From: Pelobates cultripes
Lineage: Eukaryota; Chordata; Amphibia; Anura; Pelobatidae
NCBI GenBank assembly: GCA_933207985.1
Contig: OW240916.1
Span: forward strand, 316,209,928 to 316,273,927
Length of the DNA stretch: 64,000 bases
Direction: 5' to 3'
The notes beneath the pieces are model-generated. The model had not been told where the DNA came from, did not search any database, and was given only the letters and a program-made list of their open reading frames with translations. This document shows, piece after piece, positions 12,001 through 23,350 of this stretch (position 1 is the stretch's first letter; each line of letters begins with the position of its first letter). The translations under genes and the position numbers were made by a program.

Positions 12001-12599
12001 CCTCCCTATATAAGGCGTCCCAGATATAGAGAGAGAAAGGAACAGAACGTCTACCGTGCTCGACTGCTACTTTAAGAGCAAGCTCTTTAAGTACGTCTTC
12101 CCAAAACGTAGACTAGTCACTGATTCCGCCTACCCGTGGTAGCCGCGGATTGGAGCGTGGCGAGAAGTGTGTGACCAATCACTTCTCTCAACAAAGAGAA
12201 AGAGAAATAGGAGGGGAAAGTGTAAATAGTACAGTGAGTAAGATAGAAGTAAACACAGGAATCTGTGTGACAGACAATTAAGACAATAACATTTCAGTGT
12301 AAATACAGTGCATGCATCACAGTTCAAATAAGTTCAACAGTGTTATCCCTTGCCTTTACTCGTGTGGCCAAAAGCCACCTCCCTCAACCTCGTAGTGTCC
12401 CTGTTGCGGACCCACCCGCAAGTCTCACTACCAGCAGCCACAGGAAACAGCAACAGCTTCCAACCCGAATCCTGTATAGCCTAAAGAATTGGAATCTTAC
12501 CTGTCTCAGCGCTTGAGACTGGAATTTTACCAAGAAGAAGTGTCTGATGAGGCTAGCTAAGCGGTCAAAATGACACTCTGGGGATCCCCAGGAAGCAGT

Positions 12600-12775
12600 G
12601 AGTCTACTGCCCTCCACAGATCCCCCCTACTCTTTTTCCTTACAGCCACAGCCACGTGGCTCCTAAAAGAGTTAAACAGGCAATAGAGGACCCCCAGGAA
12701 AACTTCCACAGGTCCACCCCCCTTTTTCCTTACTACCACAGGTATGTGGTACCTAAAAGGGGTTAAACAGGCACT
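12600..12775. repeat. Imperfect tandem duplication in the provirus leader
   Basis: Two copies of roughly 100 bp (about 12610-12685 and 12708-12773), both with TTCCACAGGTCC-like starts, CTTTTTCCTTAC, an ACCACAGG(T/C)A(T/C)GTGG core and GTTAAACAGGCA ends. Confidence 0.6.
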
Positions 12776-13087
12776 TACACTCCCCGGGTACTAAGTTAAA
12801 CACATACCAATACAAACACACCCAGGCAACAGATAGTCAACATGCAGGTAAACTAGGTATCATTAACAATACAAAGACTCTGGGCAAGTTATTACCTGAC
12901 TTTGATGTCCTCTCGGCAGCAGTCACAGACACTGGGGCAGGTCAATCACAGGGGTAGGAACATACCGGCTAGGTGCTGCAGCAATCTCTACCGTGTATTC
13001 AGAGGTGATCAGGCTCTTTTCCTTCCCCCAGGATTCAGCCCCCCCAGCGTCTTCTTGGACAGCTGCCCAGACTGGACATAGCCCAGA

Positions 13088-13105
13088 GCCCCACGTTGGG
13101 CGCCA
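13088..13105 (-). promoter_or_regulatory. Provirus primer-binding site, tRNA-Lys type
   Basis: The minus strand reads TGGCGCCCAACGTGGGGC, two bases after the end of the 5' LTR. This is the standard complement of the 3' end of tRNA-Lys(1,2), the primer used by several retroviruses. Position and match are as expected for first-strand priming. Confidence 0.9.
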
Positions 13106-13107
13106 AT

Positions 13108-13707
13108 TGTTCTAGATGATTTACTGCAAACCAATTAGTTTGAATGACTATCTGTTCCTGTCCAAATTAAAGATAATAAAGTTGCGTGCACGCAGAAGTA
13201 AATTCACACTGAGACACAAGGTTCAGGGTAATGAAAGAACTTCAGAGAAGTTTAATGGCTTCTGACAGAAAATGGGTGCGCAGACCCTTATAAAGGCATT
13301 ATTACATCATTGAAGAAAATCAAGATATAGACAAATAGACATTGTTAATTGGCTTAGGTGCTAAGATGTTAGTAAAATGCCCTCCCCATTCTTAGGTCAC
13401 TATCTACGTAATTTCTTAACTCCTACAGGTTTTAGCGCCATCTTGTTAAAATGAGGAGCTCACTCGACGGGAGGGGCCTTTTGGCAGCTATCCATTTGGA
13501 GCGTAGCTGGCACTTGTTAGTTTCTCAAGGTTAAGTTTCAAGGATTTTAGTAAATACACATTTTATCAAAGCTATTTCTTGCTGACATGCAAATTCTATG
13601 TTCTATAGACAAAGCTTCCTTGTAAAACTATGGGGGCCTCTTAGAGGTATAGCAAGAGGATTTAAAGGGGCCTTACAAATTTATAGAGGCCTAATAATTC
13701 TACAACA
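13108..13707 (-). repeat. 5' LTR of the provirus
   Basis: 600-bp LTR, TG...CA on the minus strand. It is almost identical to 4559-5158 over the outer 230 bp and 270 bp, but differs strongly in a central block at 13327-13434. This would be the promoter-bearing LTR of the provirus, inside a mapk15 intron and in sense with it. Confidence 0.93.
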
Positions 13708-13711
13708 GTAG

Positions 13712-13887
13712 AACACCCATTCCTGACTTGTGTCTGTCTTCTGTCACCTAGTTTGTATAAAAGCTCTGAAAATGCTCCATTTTAAGGTGGAACTGTAATT
13801 TCCCAGGATTCATAGCACTGTTTCCCTGTCCCCTATATTTAACAAATATGTGCTGGAAAGATGTGAAAAATATAATTAACTGGGTGC
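13712..13887. other. mapk15 intron 2, no recognised feature
   Basis: About 175 bp of apparently unique intron between the provirus and the 76-bp tandem array. I see no gene or element end here. Confidence 0.5.
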
Positions 13888-14420
13888 CTCCATTTTGTCC
13901 CCCTATCAATCATTGTTATAAGCTCCGCCCTTTACACCTGGCAGTCAGCATAGAGAGAGCCACCTCCATCTTAGCTCCCTGTCAATCATTGTTATAAGCT
14001 CCGCCCTTTACACCTGGCAGTCAGTATAGAGAGAGCCACCTCCATCTTAGCTCCCTGTCAATCATTGTTATAAGCTCCGCCCTTTACACCTGGCAGTCAG
14101 TATAGAGAGAGCCGCCTCCATCTTAGCTCCCTGTCAATCATTGTTATAAGCTCCGCCCTTTACACCTGGCAGTCAGTATAGAGAGAGCAGCCTCCATCTT
14201 AGCTCCCTGTCAATCATTGTTATAAGCTCCGCCCTTTACACCTGGCAGTCAGTATAGAGAGAGCCACCTCCATCTTAGCTCCCTGTCAATCATTGTTATA
14301 AGCTCCGCCTTTTACACCTGGCAGTCAGTATAGAGAGAGCCACCTCCATCTTAGCTCCCTGTCAATCATTGTTATAAACTCCGCCCTTTACACCTGGCAG
14401 TCAGTATAGAGAGCCGCCTC
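13888..14420. repeat. 76-bp tandem repeat, about 7 copies
   Basis: The unit runs from CCCTGTCAATCATTGTTATA through AGCTCCGCCCTTTACACC and GGCAGTCAGTATAGAGAGAG to CCACCTCCATCTTAGCT. Copies are nearly identical, with single substitutions such as GCCGCC/GCAGCC. It sits in mapk15 intron 2. Confidence 0.93.
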
Positions 14421-15672
14421 ACACTATACGCTCGTCACACTGTACGATGCACTCTATTACACAGCCAGGTGTCACACTGTACGATGCACTCTATTACACA
14501 GCCAGGTGTCTCACTGTACGATGCACTCTATTACACAGCCGGGTGTCACACTGTACGATGCATTCTATTACACAGCCAGGTGTCACACTGTACGATGCAC
14601 TCTATTACACAGCCAGGTGTCACACTGTACGATGCACTCTATTACACGGCCAGGTGTCACACTGTACGATGCACTCTATTACACAGCCAGGTGTCTCACT
14701 GTACGATGCACTCTATTACACAGCCAGGTGTCACACTGTACGATGCACTCTATTACACAGCCAGGTGTCACACTGTACGATGCACTCTATTACACAGCCA
14801 GGTGTCTCACTGTACGATGCATTCTATTACACAGCCAGGTGTCACACTGTACGATGCACTCTATTACACAGCCGGGTGTCACACTGTACGATGCACTCTA
14901 TTACACAGCCAGGTGTCACACTGTACGATGCACTCTATTACACAGCCAGGTGTCACACTGTACGATGCACTCTATTACACAGCCAGGTGTCACACTGTAC
15001 GATGCACTCTATTACACAGCCAGGTGTCACACTGTACGATGCACTCTATTACACAGCCAGGTGTCACACTGTACGATGCACTCTATTACACAGCCAGGTG
15101 TCACACTGTACGATGCACTCTATTACACAGCCAGGTGTCACACTGTACGATGCACTCTATTACACAGCCGGGTGTCACACTGTACGATGCACTCTATTAC
15201 ACAGCCAGGTGTCTCACTGTACGATGCATTCTATTACACAGCCGGGTGTCACACTGTACGATGCACTCTATTACACAGCCGGGTGTCACACTGTACGATG
15301 CACTCTATTACACAGCCAGGTGTCACACTGTACGATGCACTCTATTACACAGCCGGGTGTCACACTGTACGATGCACTCTATTACACAGCCAGGTGTCAC
15401 ACTGTACGATGCACTCTATTACACAGCCGGGTGTCACACTGTACGATGCATTCTATTACACAGCCAGGTGTCACACTGTACGATGCACTCTGTTACACAG
15501 CCGGGTGTCACACTGTACGATGCACTCTATTACACAGCCAGGTGTCACACTGTACGATGCACTCTGTTACACATCCAGGTGTCACACTGTACGATGCACT
15601 CTGTTACACAGCCGGGTGTCACACTGTACGATGCACTCTGTTACACAGCCGGGTGTCACACTGTATGATCCA
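14410..15672. repeat. 37-bp minisatellite, about 34 copies
   Basis: The unit is GTGTCACACTGTACGATGCA followed by CTCTATTACACAGCCAG, with A/G and C/T variants (GCCGGG, GTCTCAC, CATTCTATT). Because 37 is not a multiple of three and the unit lacks stops, all three plus-strand frames stay open; these are not genes. The last units degrade at 15660-15700. Confidence 0.95.
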
Positions 15673-15829
15673 CTTTATGATGTATCCCTCTATGCACAAT
15701 GCTCTGTTACAATGCCCCTCATTGTACTGGAGGGGTACGGTAACAGAGCATTGTGCTGGGAGAGGTTGTGCGGGGAGGGGGTGATGTCAGAAGCAGAGTG
15801 GAAGCACTATGGGTAAATGTAGAACTCAC

Positions 15830-15928
15830 CTGAGCATCTGTTCGGTTTCTAAACGCATCAAAGATTTTTTTCACAGCAACAATTTCCCCGGTCTTGCGAT
15901 CAATGGCTTTCCAAACAATGCCATATGC
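15830..15928 (-). CDS. mapk15: mapk15 coding exon 2 (ATP-binding lobe)
   Basis: 99 nt, 33 codons, phase 0 at both ends. It encodes [20 protein letters not shown] followed by [13 protein letters not shown]. The segment holds the end of the glycine-rich loop, the VAVKK motif with the ATP-anchoring lysine, and the start of the alphaC helix. The acceptor is a CTCAG just upstream (minus strand) and the donor is GTGAGT. Length and content match the MAPK15 family. The neighbouring introns hold a 37-bp minisatellite on the downstream side and a large 38-bp array on the upstream side. Confidence 0.9.
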
Positions 15929-16555
15929 CTGAGGTTAGAGGGGAAAACATTAAATCAGGAGTCAGATCCTCTCCAAAATCATCGCACTTCTGACAAATCA
16001 CGGCTTGAACTATCTTGCTTTGCATGTAATGCGTCTATCTCATATATTAGCTTCCCCTTTTACGTTGCATTACTGAAATAAATGAACTTTTGCACGATAT
16101 TCTAATTTTTCGAGTATCAGCTGTATGTGCAGGGTTTCTGCTTATAATGCTGGATGTACATTGATATCCGGGGCTAGTTACACCAATAAGAACCTGGCTT
16201 ACAGGTAAGTTTCATTTACAGGGTCCCGCACCAAGCAACAAGTGTTCAATAGGAAACTAAACCGGATTGGAGTAACCCTTTAATATTAGGAAATAAAACA
16301 AGTAACAAAAAAAAAACGACAGTAATAAAAATAATGAATAAAGGAAAGGAACGTCAGAACGGATTCATGACAGACAAAAAATCCCTAAAATGGCACAGAC
16401 TATTCCGTGACAATTTGATAAACCTACCCCACGTTTTCAAAGGCATTCGTTTCCAGGAATGAGGAGTAAATCAGTATATCACAGCAGTCACCTCCTTGCT
16501 CCTTCTTTTGAAACCACCTTTCCTTCCCATCACCTTCCAAACCGGGAAACAGTAC
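15929..16555. other. mapk15 intron 1, no recognised feature
   Basis: About 630 bp of apparently unique, moderately A/T-rich intron upstream of exon 2. No element or gene was recognised. Confidence 0.5.
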
Positions 16556-16559
16556 TGCT

Positions 16560-19005
16560 GTGAGGAGGCTGGGAATCGTCACTCGCTGAGTCAGGGAACA
16601 GAGGAGGCTGGGATCGTCACTCGCTGAGTCAGGGAACAGAGGAGGCTGGGATCGTCACTCGCTGAGTCAGGGAATAGAGGAGGCTGGGATCGTCACTCGC
16701 TGAGTCAGGGAACAGAGGAGGCTGGGACTCGCTGAGTCAGGGAATAGAGGAGGCTGGGATCGTCACTCGGTGAGTCAGGGAATAGAGGAGGCTGGGAATC
16801 GTCACTCGCTGAGTCAGGGAACAGAGGAGGCTGGGATCGTCACTCGGTGAGTCAGGGAATAGAGGAGGCTGGGATCGTCACTCGCTGTGTCAGGGAATAG
16901 AGGAGGCTGGATCGTCATCGTCTCGGTCGCTGTGTCAGGGAATAGAGGAGGCTGGGATCGTCACTCGGTGAGTCAGGGAATAGAGGAGGCTGGGATCGTC
17001 ACTCGGTGAGTCAGGGAATAGAGGAGGCTGGGATCGTCACTCGCTGTGTCAGAGAATAGAGGAGGCTGGGATCGTCACTCGCTGAGTCAGGGAATAGAGG
17101 AGGCTGAGATCGTCACTCGCTGTGTCAGGGAATAGAGGAGGCTGGGATCGTCACTCGGTGAGTCAGGGAATAGAGGAGGCTGGATCGTCACTTTCGCTGG
17201 AGTCAGGGGAATAGAGGAGGCTGAGATCGTCACTGGCTAATGTCAGAATAGGAGGCTGGGATGCGTCACTTTCGGTGAGTCAGGGAGGAGGCTGGGATGC
17301 GTCATAAGCTGTGTCAGGGAATAGGAGGCTGGGATGCGTCACTTTCTTTGTGTCAGGGAATAGAGGAGGCTGGGATGCGTCCTTTCGGTGAATCCAGGGA
17401 ATAGAGCTGGGATCGTCACTTTCGCTGAGTCAGGGAATAGAGGAGGCTGAGACGTCACTGGCTGAGTCAGGGAATAGGAGGCTGGGGCGTCACCAGCTGA
17501 ATGAGGAACAGAGGCTGGGGTCGTCTCGCTGAGTCAGGGAATAGAGGAGGCTGGGATCGTCACTCGCTGAGTCAGGGAATAGAGGAGGCTGGGATCGTCA
17601 CTCGCTGTGTCAGGGAATAGAGGCAGCTGGGATCGTCACTCGGTGAGTCAGGGAATAGAGGAGGCTGGGATCGTCACTCGCTGTGTCAGGGAATAGAGGA
17701 GGCTGGGATCGTCACTCGCTGAGCCAGGGAATAGAGGAGGCTGGGATCGTCACTCGCTGAGTCAGGGAATAGAGGAGGCTGGGATCGTCACTCGCTGAGT
17801 CAGGGAATAGAGGAGGCTGGGATCGTCACTCCCTGTGTCAGGGAATAGAGGCAGCTGGGATCGTCACTCGATGAGTCAGGGAATAGAGGAGGCTGGGATC
17901 GTCACTCGCTGTGTCAGGGAATAGAGGAGGCTGGGAGCGTCACTCGCTGAGTCAGGGAATAGAGGAGGCTGGGATCGTCACTCGGTGAGTCAGGGAATAG
18001 AGGAGGCTGGGATCGTCACTCGCTGTGTCAGGTATTAGAGGAGGCTGGGATCGTCACTCGCTGAGTCAGGGAATAGAGGCAGCTGGTATTGTCACTCGCG
18101 GAGTCAGGGAATAGAGGAGGCTGGGATCGTCACTCGCTGAGTCAGGGAATAGAGGCAGCTGGGATCGTCACTCGCTGAGTCAGGGAATAGAGGAGGCTGG
18201 GATCGTCACTCGCTGTGTCAGGGAATAGAGGAGGCTGGGATCGTCACTCGGTGAGTCAGGGAATAGAGGAGGCTGGGATCGTCACTCGCTGTGTAAGGGA
18301 ATAGAGGAGGCTAGGATCGTCACTCGCTGTGTAAGGGAATAGAGGAGGCTAGGATCGTCACTCGCTTAGTCAGGGAATAGAGGGGGCTGGGATCGTCACT
18401 CGCTGTGCCAGGGAATAGAGGAGGCTAGGATCGTCACTCGGTGAGTCAGGGAATAGAGGAGGCTGGGATCGTCACTCGCTGTGCCAGGGAATAGAGGAGG
18501 CTAGGATCGTCACTCGGTGAGTCAGGGAATAGAGGAGGCTGGGATCGTCACTCGCTGTGTCAGGGAATAGAGGAGGCTGGGAGCGTCGCTCACTGTGACA
18601 GGGGATAGATTAGGCATGGCTCACTGTGTCAGGGAATGGAAGAGTCTGGGAGCGTCGCTCGCTGTGTATGGGAATAGAGGAGGCTGGGAGAGTCACTCGC
18701 TTTGTATGGGAATAGAGTAGTCTGGGAGAGTCGCTGGCTGTGTACAGAGGAGGCTAGGAGAGTCGCTGGCAGTGTGTGGGAATAGAGGAGGCTAGGAGAG
18801 TCACTCGCTGTGTAAAGGTATAGAGGTGTGTGGCTCACTGTGTTAGGGAGTAGAGGAGGCTAGGAGAGCCGCTCGCTGTATAAGGGAATAGAGGAGTCTG
18901 GGAGAATCACTCGCTGTGTCAGGGAATAGAGGAGTCTGGGAGAATCGCTCGCTGTGTCAGGGAATAGAGGAGGCTAGGAGAGTCGCTTGCTGTGGCAGGG
19001 AATAG
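16560..19005. repeat. 38-bp minisatellite, left part
   Basis: About 64 units of GAGGCTGGGATCGTCACTCG followed by CTGAGTCAGGGAATAGAG, with CTGTGT/GGTGAG variants. The stretch 17180-17530 is distorted by small indels. Toward 18600 the units drift to GGGAGAGTCGCTCGCTGTGT forms. The array continues after the nested LTR insertion, at 20964-21460. Confidence 0.93.
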
Positions 19006-19426
19006 AGGAGTGTAACGGATCACCTGGCACCCCGACTGGGTACCTCCGTTGAAGGATGCTCCTAGCGCTTCCTGAGGACTCCAAGCACTGCAGCAGACAC
19101 CACAACCACCGAACCGGAGAAGCATACGAATGCTCTCAAGCATATGAATGCTGTAAACAGCTGAACAGGAAAACCATACAATCAGCTTACACTCCTGGCA
19201 ATCCAATTCCCCCAATAACGAGACGACACTTCGTTTTGAGGTCAAGCAGAACTGACTGTCCTATTCACAATCCACAAACATAGTACTGCCCACAGGGTTT
19301 TGAAATACAACCAATCAATCTGTACAATACACAGAGACACTCCCACACAAAATCCTCCCCTCTGCCTGTGATATGATTACTGAACACAATGGGTAATATA
19401 ATTATCACAGGCAGAGAAATACAGTA

Positions 19427-20443
19427 TGTGACGAGAGCAATCTCGCCACATTGCATTGGAGAAGCCTGGTTGCTCGCCTGTTGCCTTTGGATTATGGCCC
19501 CATGTTAAAAGGCTTGATTTTCCCCTGCAAAGACAAGAAAGCCGGGTCATTTGGTGCTTGCCCTGTTTGAGCAGTGATACCCCAGATAGCTATGCCATGG
19601 AGCCCATTTGTATAATGAAAGACTATGGGAAAGACTTGGCTCCATGGCAATTGAACTGTGTGTGTGTGCTCTGAGCGCCATTCAGTAATAATGTGCGCTC
19701 AGACCTAAGCTATCTGGGCATATGTCTGTATTTTATGTCATAAATGTAACCTTGTGTATTTTATTGTATTTTACTGTCTTTTTGCTGCCATGTGTTCAAT
19801 GGAGTTTTGCCTCTGTCTTTGGAGATAATTGGATTACTTCACAATTATCTCCTGGCTAGAAGACTCTGTGGAACTGGTTTTGGGCAGAAAAGTTTATGTG
19901 AATGTGATGCATACTTTTCAAGTTATGAATAATGTGGAAAAATTGTATTTCTCTGCTTGTGCTAAATTACATTACCCATTGTGTAAGGTAATTGAATCAC
20001 ATGCAGAGGGGAGGATTTTGTGTGGGAGTGTCTGAGTGTATTGTATGTGTTTATTGGTTGTGTTCCAAAACCCTGTGGGTGGTACTAATGTGTAAGAATG
20101 TGTACATAAGCACAATAAACCCACAGCTCTGTCTGTTCAGTGCTTGACCCTCAACACGGAGCCTTGTCTCGTCTTTGGGGGGATTGACTGAATGCTGATA
20201 GAGACTGATTGCTAGGAGTGTAAGCCGCTTGGATGCTTTTCTTATTCGTCTGCAAGCAGCGATTCGTATGGTTCCTGTTCGTGTGTTTGGAGTGCTATAT
20301 TGGATGCCGTTCGGGAGTTTGGAGCATTCACTTATTGGCGGTTCGTGTGTTTGATGTTCTACGATAGCTGTGCATGCATCTCTGGAAAGGGGGACGATCG
20401 CCTAAACGGTTTTTACCCCTTGTGTGCAAAACGGTCCGTTACA
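19427..20443 (+). mobile_element. Inner solo LTR (plus strand), nested in the outer LTR
   Basis: 1017 bp, starting TGTGACGAGAGC and ending GGTCCGTTACA, flanked by a 5-bp duplication CAGTA (19422-19426 and 20444-20448). It inserted in opposite orientation into an older copy of its own family. AATAAA lies at 20114-20119, just before a conserved GACCCTCAAC-CGGAGC segment, as expected for an R/U5 region. It contains the three-way-junction inverted repeats at 19581-19718 and a further hairpin at 19821-19852. Confidence 0.9.
19581..19718. repeat. Three-way-junction inverted repeats in the inner LTR
   Basis: Outer arms CCCAGATAGCT (19581-19591) and AGCTATCTGGG (19708-19718) enclose two further perfect hairpins. 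These are GCCATGGAGCC (19594-19604) with GGCTCCATGGC (19638-19648), and TCTGAGCGC (19670-19678) with GCGCTCAGA (19695-19703). The arrangement would fold as a three-way junction in single-stranded DNA or RNA. Confidence 0.9.
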
Positions 20444-20963
20444 CAGTATTATAAAACATATCACAGGGACTCCAAAACATGCAATAACCCCATATCCTTG
20501 GAACCGGGGGATCTGGGTGAACCACATATCCAAAATTCACCCAGATCCGTTCAGTACTTTGGAAGATACAGTTTAATGCAGATTCCGCAGAAAATATACA
20601 GGCTATATGAAAAATAATTACTGTATAATGTGTCCCCTGTTGTATAGTTTAAAACTACTGAACTATGTCTTCGTGCACCAAATACTGGCGAGATGGCACC
20701 GTGTAGAAAAGTCCAAACAGTGCCTATGAGTTAAAATGGCCGCCTATTATTGTTCTCACCATGTGCCTCTGATACATGAAATGTAACTCCACAGTATGTC
20801 CCCAGATGGTTCTTAAAGGGCCAGCAGCAGCATAATAAAATACAATATGCCCAAATACTGTATTTAAAGGGCCAAATCTCCCAGGGGCCATAGTCAGCAG
20901 GCAGGAGGCGGGCAAACAGGCTTCTCCAATGCCCAGTGGCGAGGTTGGTTTCGCCACAAGGAG

Positions 20964-21460
20964 TCTGGGAGCATCGTTAGCTGTGTCAGGGAATAGATGA
21001 GGCTGGGAGTGTGGCTCGCTGTGTTAGGGAATAGAGGAGGCTAGGAGAGCCGCTCGCTGTGTAAGGGAATAGAGGAGGCTGGGAGAGTTGCTCTCTGTGT
21101 CAGGGCACAGGGGTGTCTGGGAGCATCGTTAGCTGTGTCAGGGAATAGAGGAGGCTGGGAGCGTTGCTCGTTGTGTCAGGGAATAGATTAGGCATGGCTC
21201 ACTGTGTAAGGGAATAGAGGAGTCTGGGAGCGTCACTCGCTGTGTTAGGGAACAGAGGAGGCTGGGATCGTCACTCGCTATGTCAGGGAATAGATGAGGT
21301 TGGGAGTGTGGCTCGCTGTGTTAGGGAATAGAGGAGTCTGGGAGAGTTGCTCGCTGTGTCAGGGAATAGAGGAGTCTGGGAGCATCGTTAGGAGTGTCAG
21401 GGAATAGAGGAGGCTGGGAGCGTCGCTCGCTGAGTCAGGGAATAGTGAAGGCTGGAAGCT
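20964..21460. repeat. 38-bp minisatellite, right part
   Basis: About 13 diverged units of the same array as 16560-19005, now separated from it by the nested LTRs. Units read GTCTGGGAGCGTCGCTCGCT with GTGTCAGGGAATAGAGGAG. Confidence 0.88.
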
Positions 21461-21643
21461 TTGCTCATCGGTTGTATGATTTACAATCAGGGGGTGTAAC
21501 AAGATATATTTATAAAAGTGCCAATTTTTTATGAAAATAGGACACACTTTTCACACAAAGCAGTTCAGCAAGCTAAGCTGTGTTAGGGATCTTGTGACTC
21601 TTTAATGCTTCAACAATTATTGATAATAAGAGCATGCACTCAC

Positions 21644-21712
21644 CCCCTTTCCAAGACGCTTCTTAATGTCATATTTCTGAGAGATGTGATCTTCCACCTC
21701 AGGGACACTCAT
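21644..21712 (-). CDS. mapk15: mapk15 coding exon 1 (start codon)
   Basis: First coding exon of an atypical MAP kinase, MAPK15 (ERK7/ERK8), which is linked to ciliogenesis and autophagy in other vertebrates. The ATG is at 21712-21710. The 23 codons begin MSVPEVEDHISQKYDI and end in LGKG, the first half of the glycine-rich ATP-binding loop. The donor GTGAGT follows directly (phase 0), and the next exon supplies AYG, completing GKGAYG. The start was chosen because the exon aligns with the kinase N-terminus from this methionine. The gene runs leftward through exons at 15830-15928, 4389-4418, 4087-4177 and 155-285 and leaves the window inside the kinase domain. All five exons join in frame with GT-AG introns, so the model is internally consistent. 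The 5' UTR and promoter are not identified; a 48-bp minisatellite starts about 175 bp upstream. Confidence 0.88.
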
Positions 21713-21884
21713 CTCGCAGATCTCATGCACAGAGCCTGCAGCCTGGATACAAAATCAATACAGCAAACTGAATACAAGGAATGCAGCATACCTCCCAAGT
21801 GCCCCTATCTAGGATGGTCAGTCCCTATGATAGGCTCAAACCCAATGTCCCTCTTTCCTAGGAGCTCCATATTGTTGTTGTGTC
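21713..21884. promoter_or_regulatory. mapk15 upstream region
   Basis: About 170 bp between the mapk15 start codon and the 48-bp minisatellite. It is the expected place for 5' UTR or proximal promoter, but I see no clear TATA box, GC box or CpG cluster. Confidence 0.25.
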
Positions 21885-23350
21885 TGATTACTCCCAGTAA
21901 TGTGTATAGCAGAGCTCCACAGCAATAATACTCCCAGTAATGTATCTGAGTGTATAACAGAGCTCCACAGCAATAATACTCCCAGTAATGTGTCTGAGTG
22001 TATAACAGAGCTCCACAGCAATAATACTCCCAGTAATGTGTCTGTGTATAACAGAGCTCCACAGCAATAATACTCCCAGTAATGTGTCTGAGTGTATAAC
22101 AGAGCTCCACAGCAATAATACTCCCAGTAATGTGTCTGAGTGTATAACAGAGCTCCACAGCAATAATACTCCCAGTAATGTGTCTGAGTGTATAACAGAG
22201 CTCCACAGCAATAATACTCCCAGTAATGTGTCTGAGTGTATAACAGAGCTCCACAGTAATAATACTCCCAGTAATGTGTCTGAGTGTATAACAGAGCTCC
22301 ACAGTAATAATATTCCCAGTAATGTGTCTGAGTGTATAACAGAGTTCCACAGCAATAATACTCCCAGTAATGTGTCTGAGTGTATAACAGAGCCACACAG
22401 CAATAATACTCCCAGTAATGTGTCTGAGTGTATAACAGAGCTCCACAGCAATAATACTCCCAGTAATGTGTCTGAGTGTATAGCAGAGCTCCACAGCAAT
22501 AATACTCCCAAGTAATGTGTCTGAGTGTATAACAGAGCTCCACAGCAATAATACTCCCAGTAATGTGTCTGAGTGTATAACAGAGCTCCACAGCAATAAT
22601 ACTTCCAGTAATGTGTGAGTGTATAACAGAGCTCCACAGCAATAATACTCCTAGTAATGTGTCTGAGTGTATAACAGAGCTCCACAGTAATAATACTCCC
22701 AGTAATGTGTCTGAGTGTATAACAGAGCTCCACAGCAATAATACTTCCAGTAATGTGTGAATGTATAACAGAGCTCCACAGCAATAATACTCCCAGTAAT
22801 GTGTCTGAGTGTATAACAGAGCCCCACAGCAATAATACTCCCAGTAATGTGTCTGAGTGTATAACAGAGCTCCACAGCAATAATACTCCCAGTAATGTGT
22901 CTGAGTGTATAACAGAGCCCACAGCAATAATACTCCCAGTAATGTGTCTGAGTGTATAACAGAGCTCCACAGCAATAATACTCCCAGTAATGTGTCTGAG
23001 TGTATAACAGAGCTCCACAGCAATAATACTCCCAGTAATGTGTCTGAGTGTATAACAGAGCCCCACAGCAATAATACTCCCAATAATGTGTCTGAGTGTA
23101 TAACAGAGCCCCACAGTAATAATACTCCCAGTAATGTGTGAGTGTATAACAGAGCTCCACAGTAATAATACTCCCAGTAATGTGTCTGAGTGTATAACAG
23201 AGCTCCACAGTAATAATACTCCCAGTAATGTGTCTGAGTGTATAACAGAGCTCCCCAGCAATAATACTCCTAGTAATGTGTCTGAGTGTATAACAGAGCT
23301 CCACAGTAATAATACTCCCAGTAATGTGTCTGAGTATATCACAGAGCTCC
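21885..23350. repeat. 48-bp minisatellite upstream of mapk15, about 30 copies
   Basis: The unit is CTCCACAGCAATAATACTCC followed by CAGTAATGTGTCTGAGTGTA and TAACAGAG. It begins about 175 bp upstream of the mapk15 start codon. Because 48 is a multiple of three, several frames on both strands stay open for hundreds of codons; the translated 16-residue repeats are not evidence of a protein. Confidence 0.95.

Larger units (their letters stand above)
9850..13087. other. Provirus leader and gag region, little coding sequence
   Basis: About 3 kb between the primer-binding site and the pol remnant. Apart from the short gag start and the protease remnant I find no coding sequence. It includes an A/T-rich part (10200-11100), a C-run/G-run segment at 11320-11375 and an imperfect tandem duplication at 12600-12775. 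Confidence 0.5.
4555..13711 (-). mobile_element. Endogenous gammaretrovirus-like provirus, two LTRs, defective
   Basis: A complete proviral frame lies in mapk15 intron 2, in the same transcriptional sense as the gene. Two 600-bp LTRs (13108-13707 upstream, 4559-5158 downstream) begin TGTTGTAG and end TAGAACA on the minus strand. They are flanked by the 4-bp duplication GTAG (4555-4558 and 13708-13711). In order on the minus strand come the primer-binding site, a gag start remnant, protease remnant, partial reverse transcriptase, RNase H, truncated integrase, envelope and a polypurine tract. The integrase C-terminal domain and the envelope layout are of gamma type. Several large deletions and frame breaks make it defective. 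Confidence 0.93.
19011..20958 (-). mobile_element. Outer solo LTR (minus strand), interrupted
   Basis: On the minus strand the element begins TGTGGCGAAACC (20958) and ends GATCCGTTACA (19011). It is flanked by the 5-bp duplication AGGAG (19006-19010 and 20959-20963) within the 38-bp minisatellite. After removing the inner LTR and its duplicated CAGTA it is about 926 bp. It shares stretches with the inner LTR, for example GCATTGGAGAAGCCTG and GAGGGGAGGATTTTGTGTGG, so both belong to one family. No internal retroviral genes are present, consistent with a solo LTR. Confidence 0.88.

Noticed and set aside
14447..15816. Three overlapping plus-strand frames of about 400-445 codons
   Set aside because: They are translations of the stop-free 37-bp minisatellite in all three registers, with the same peptide motifs rotating among frames.
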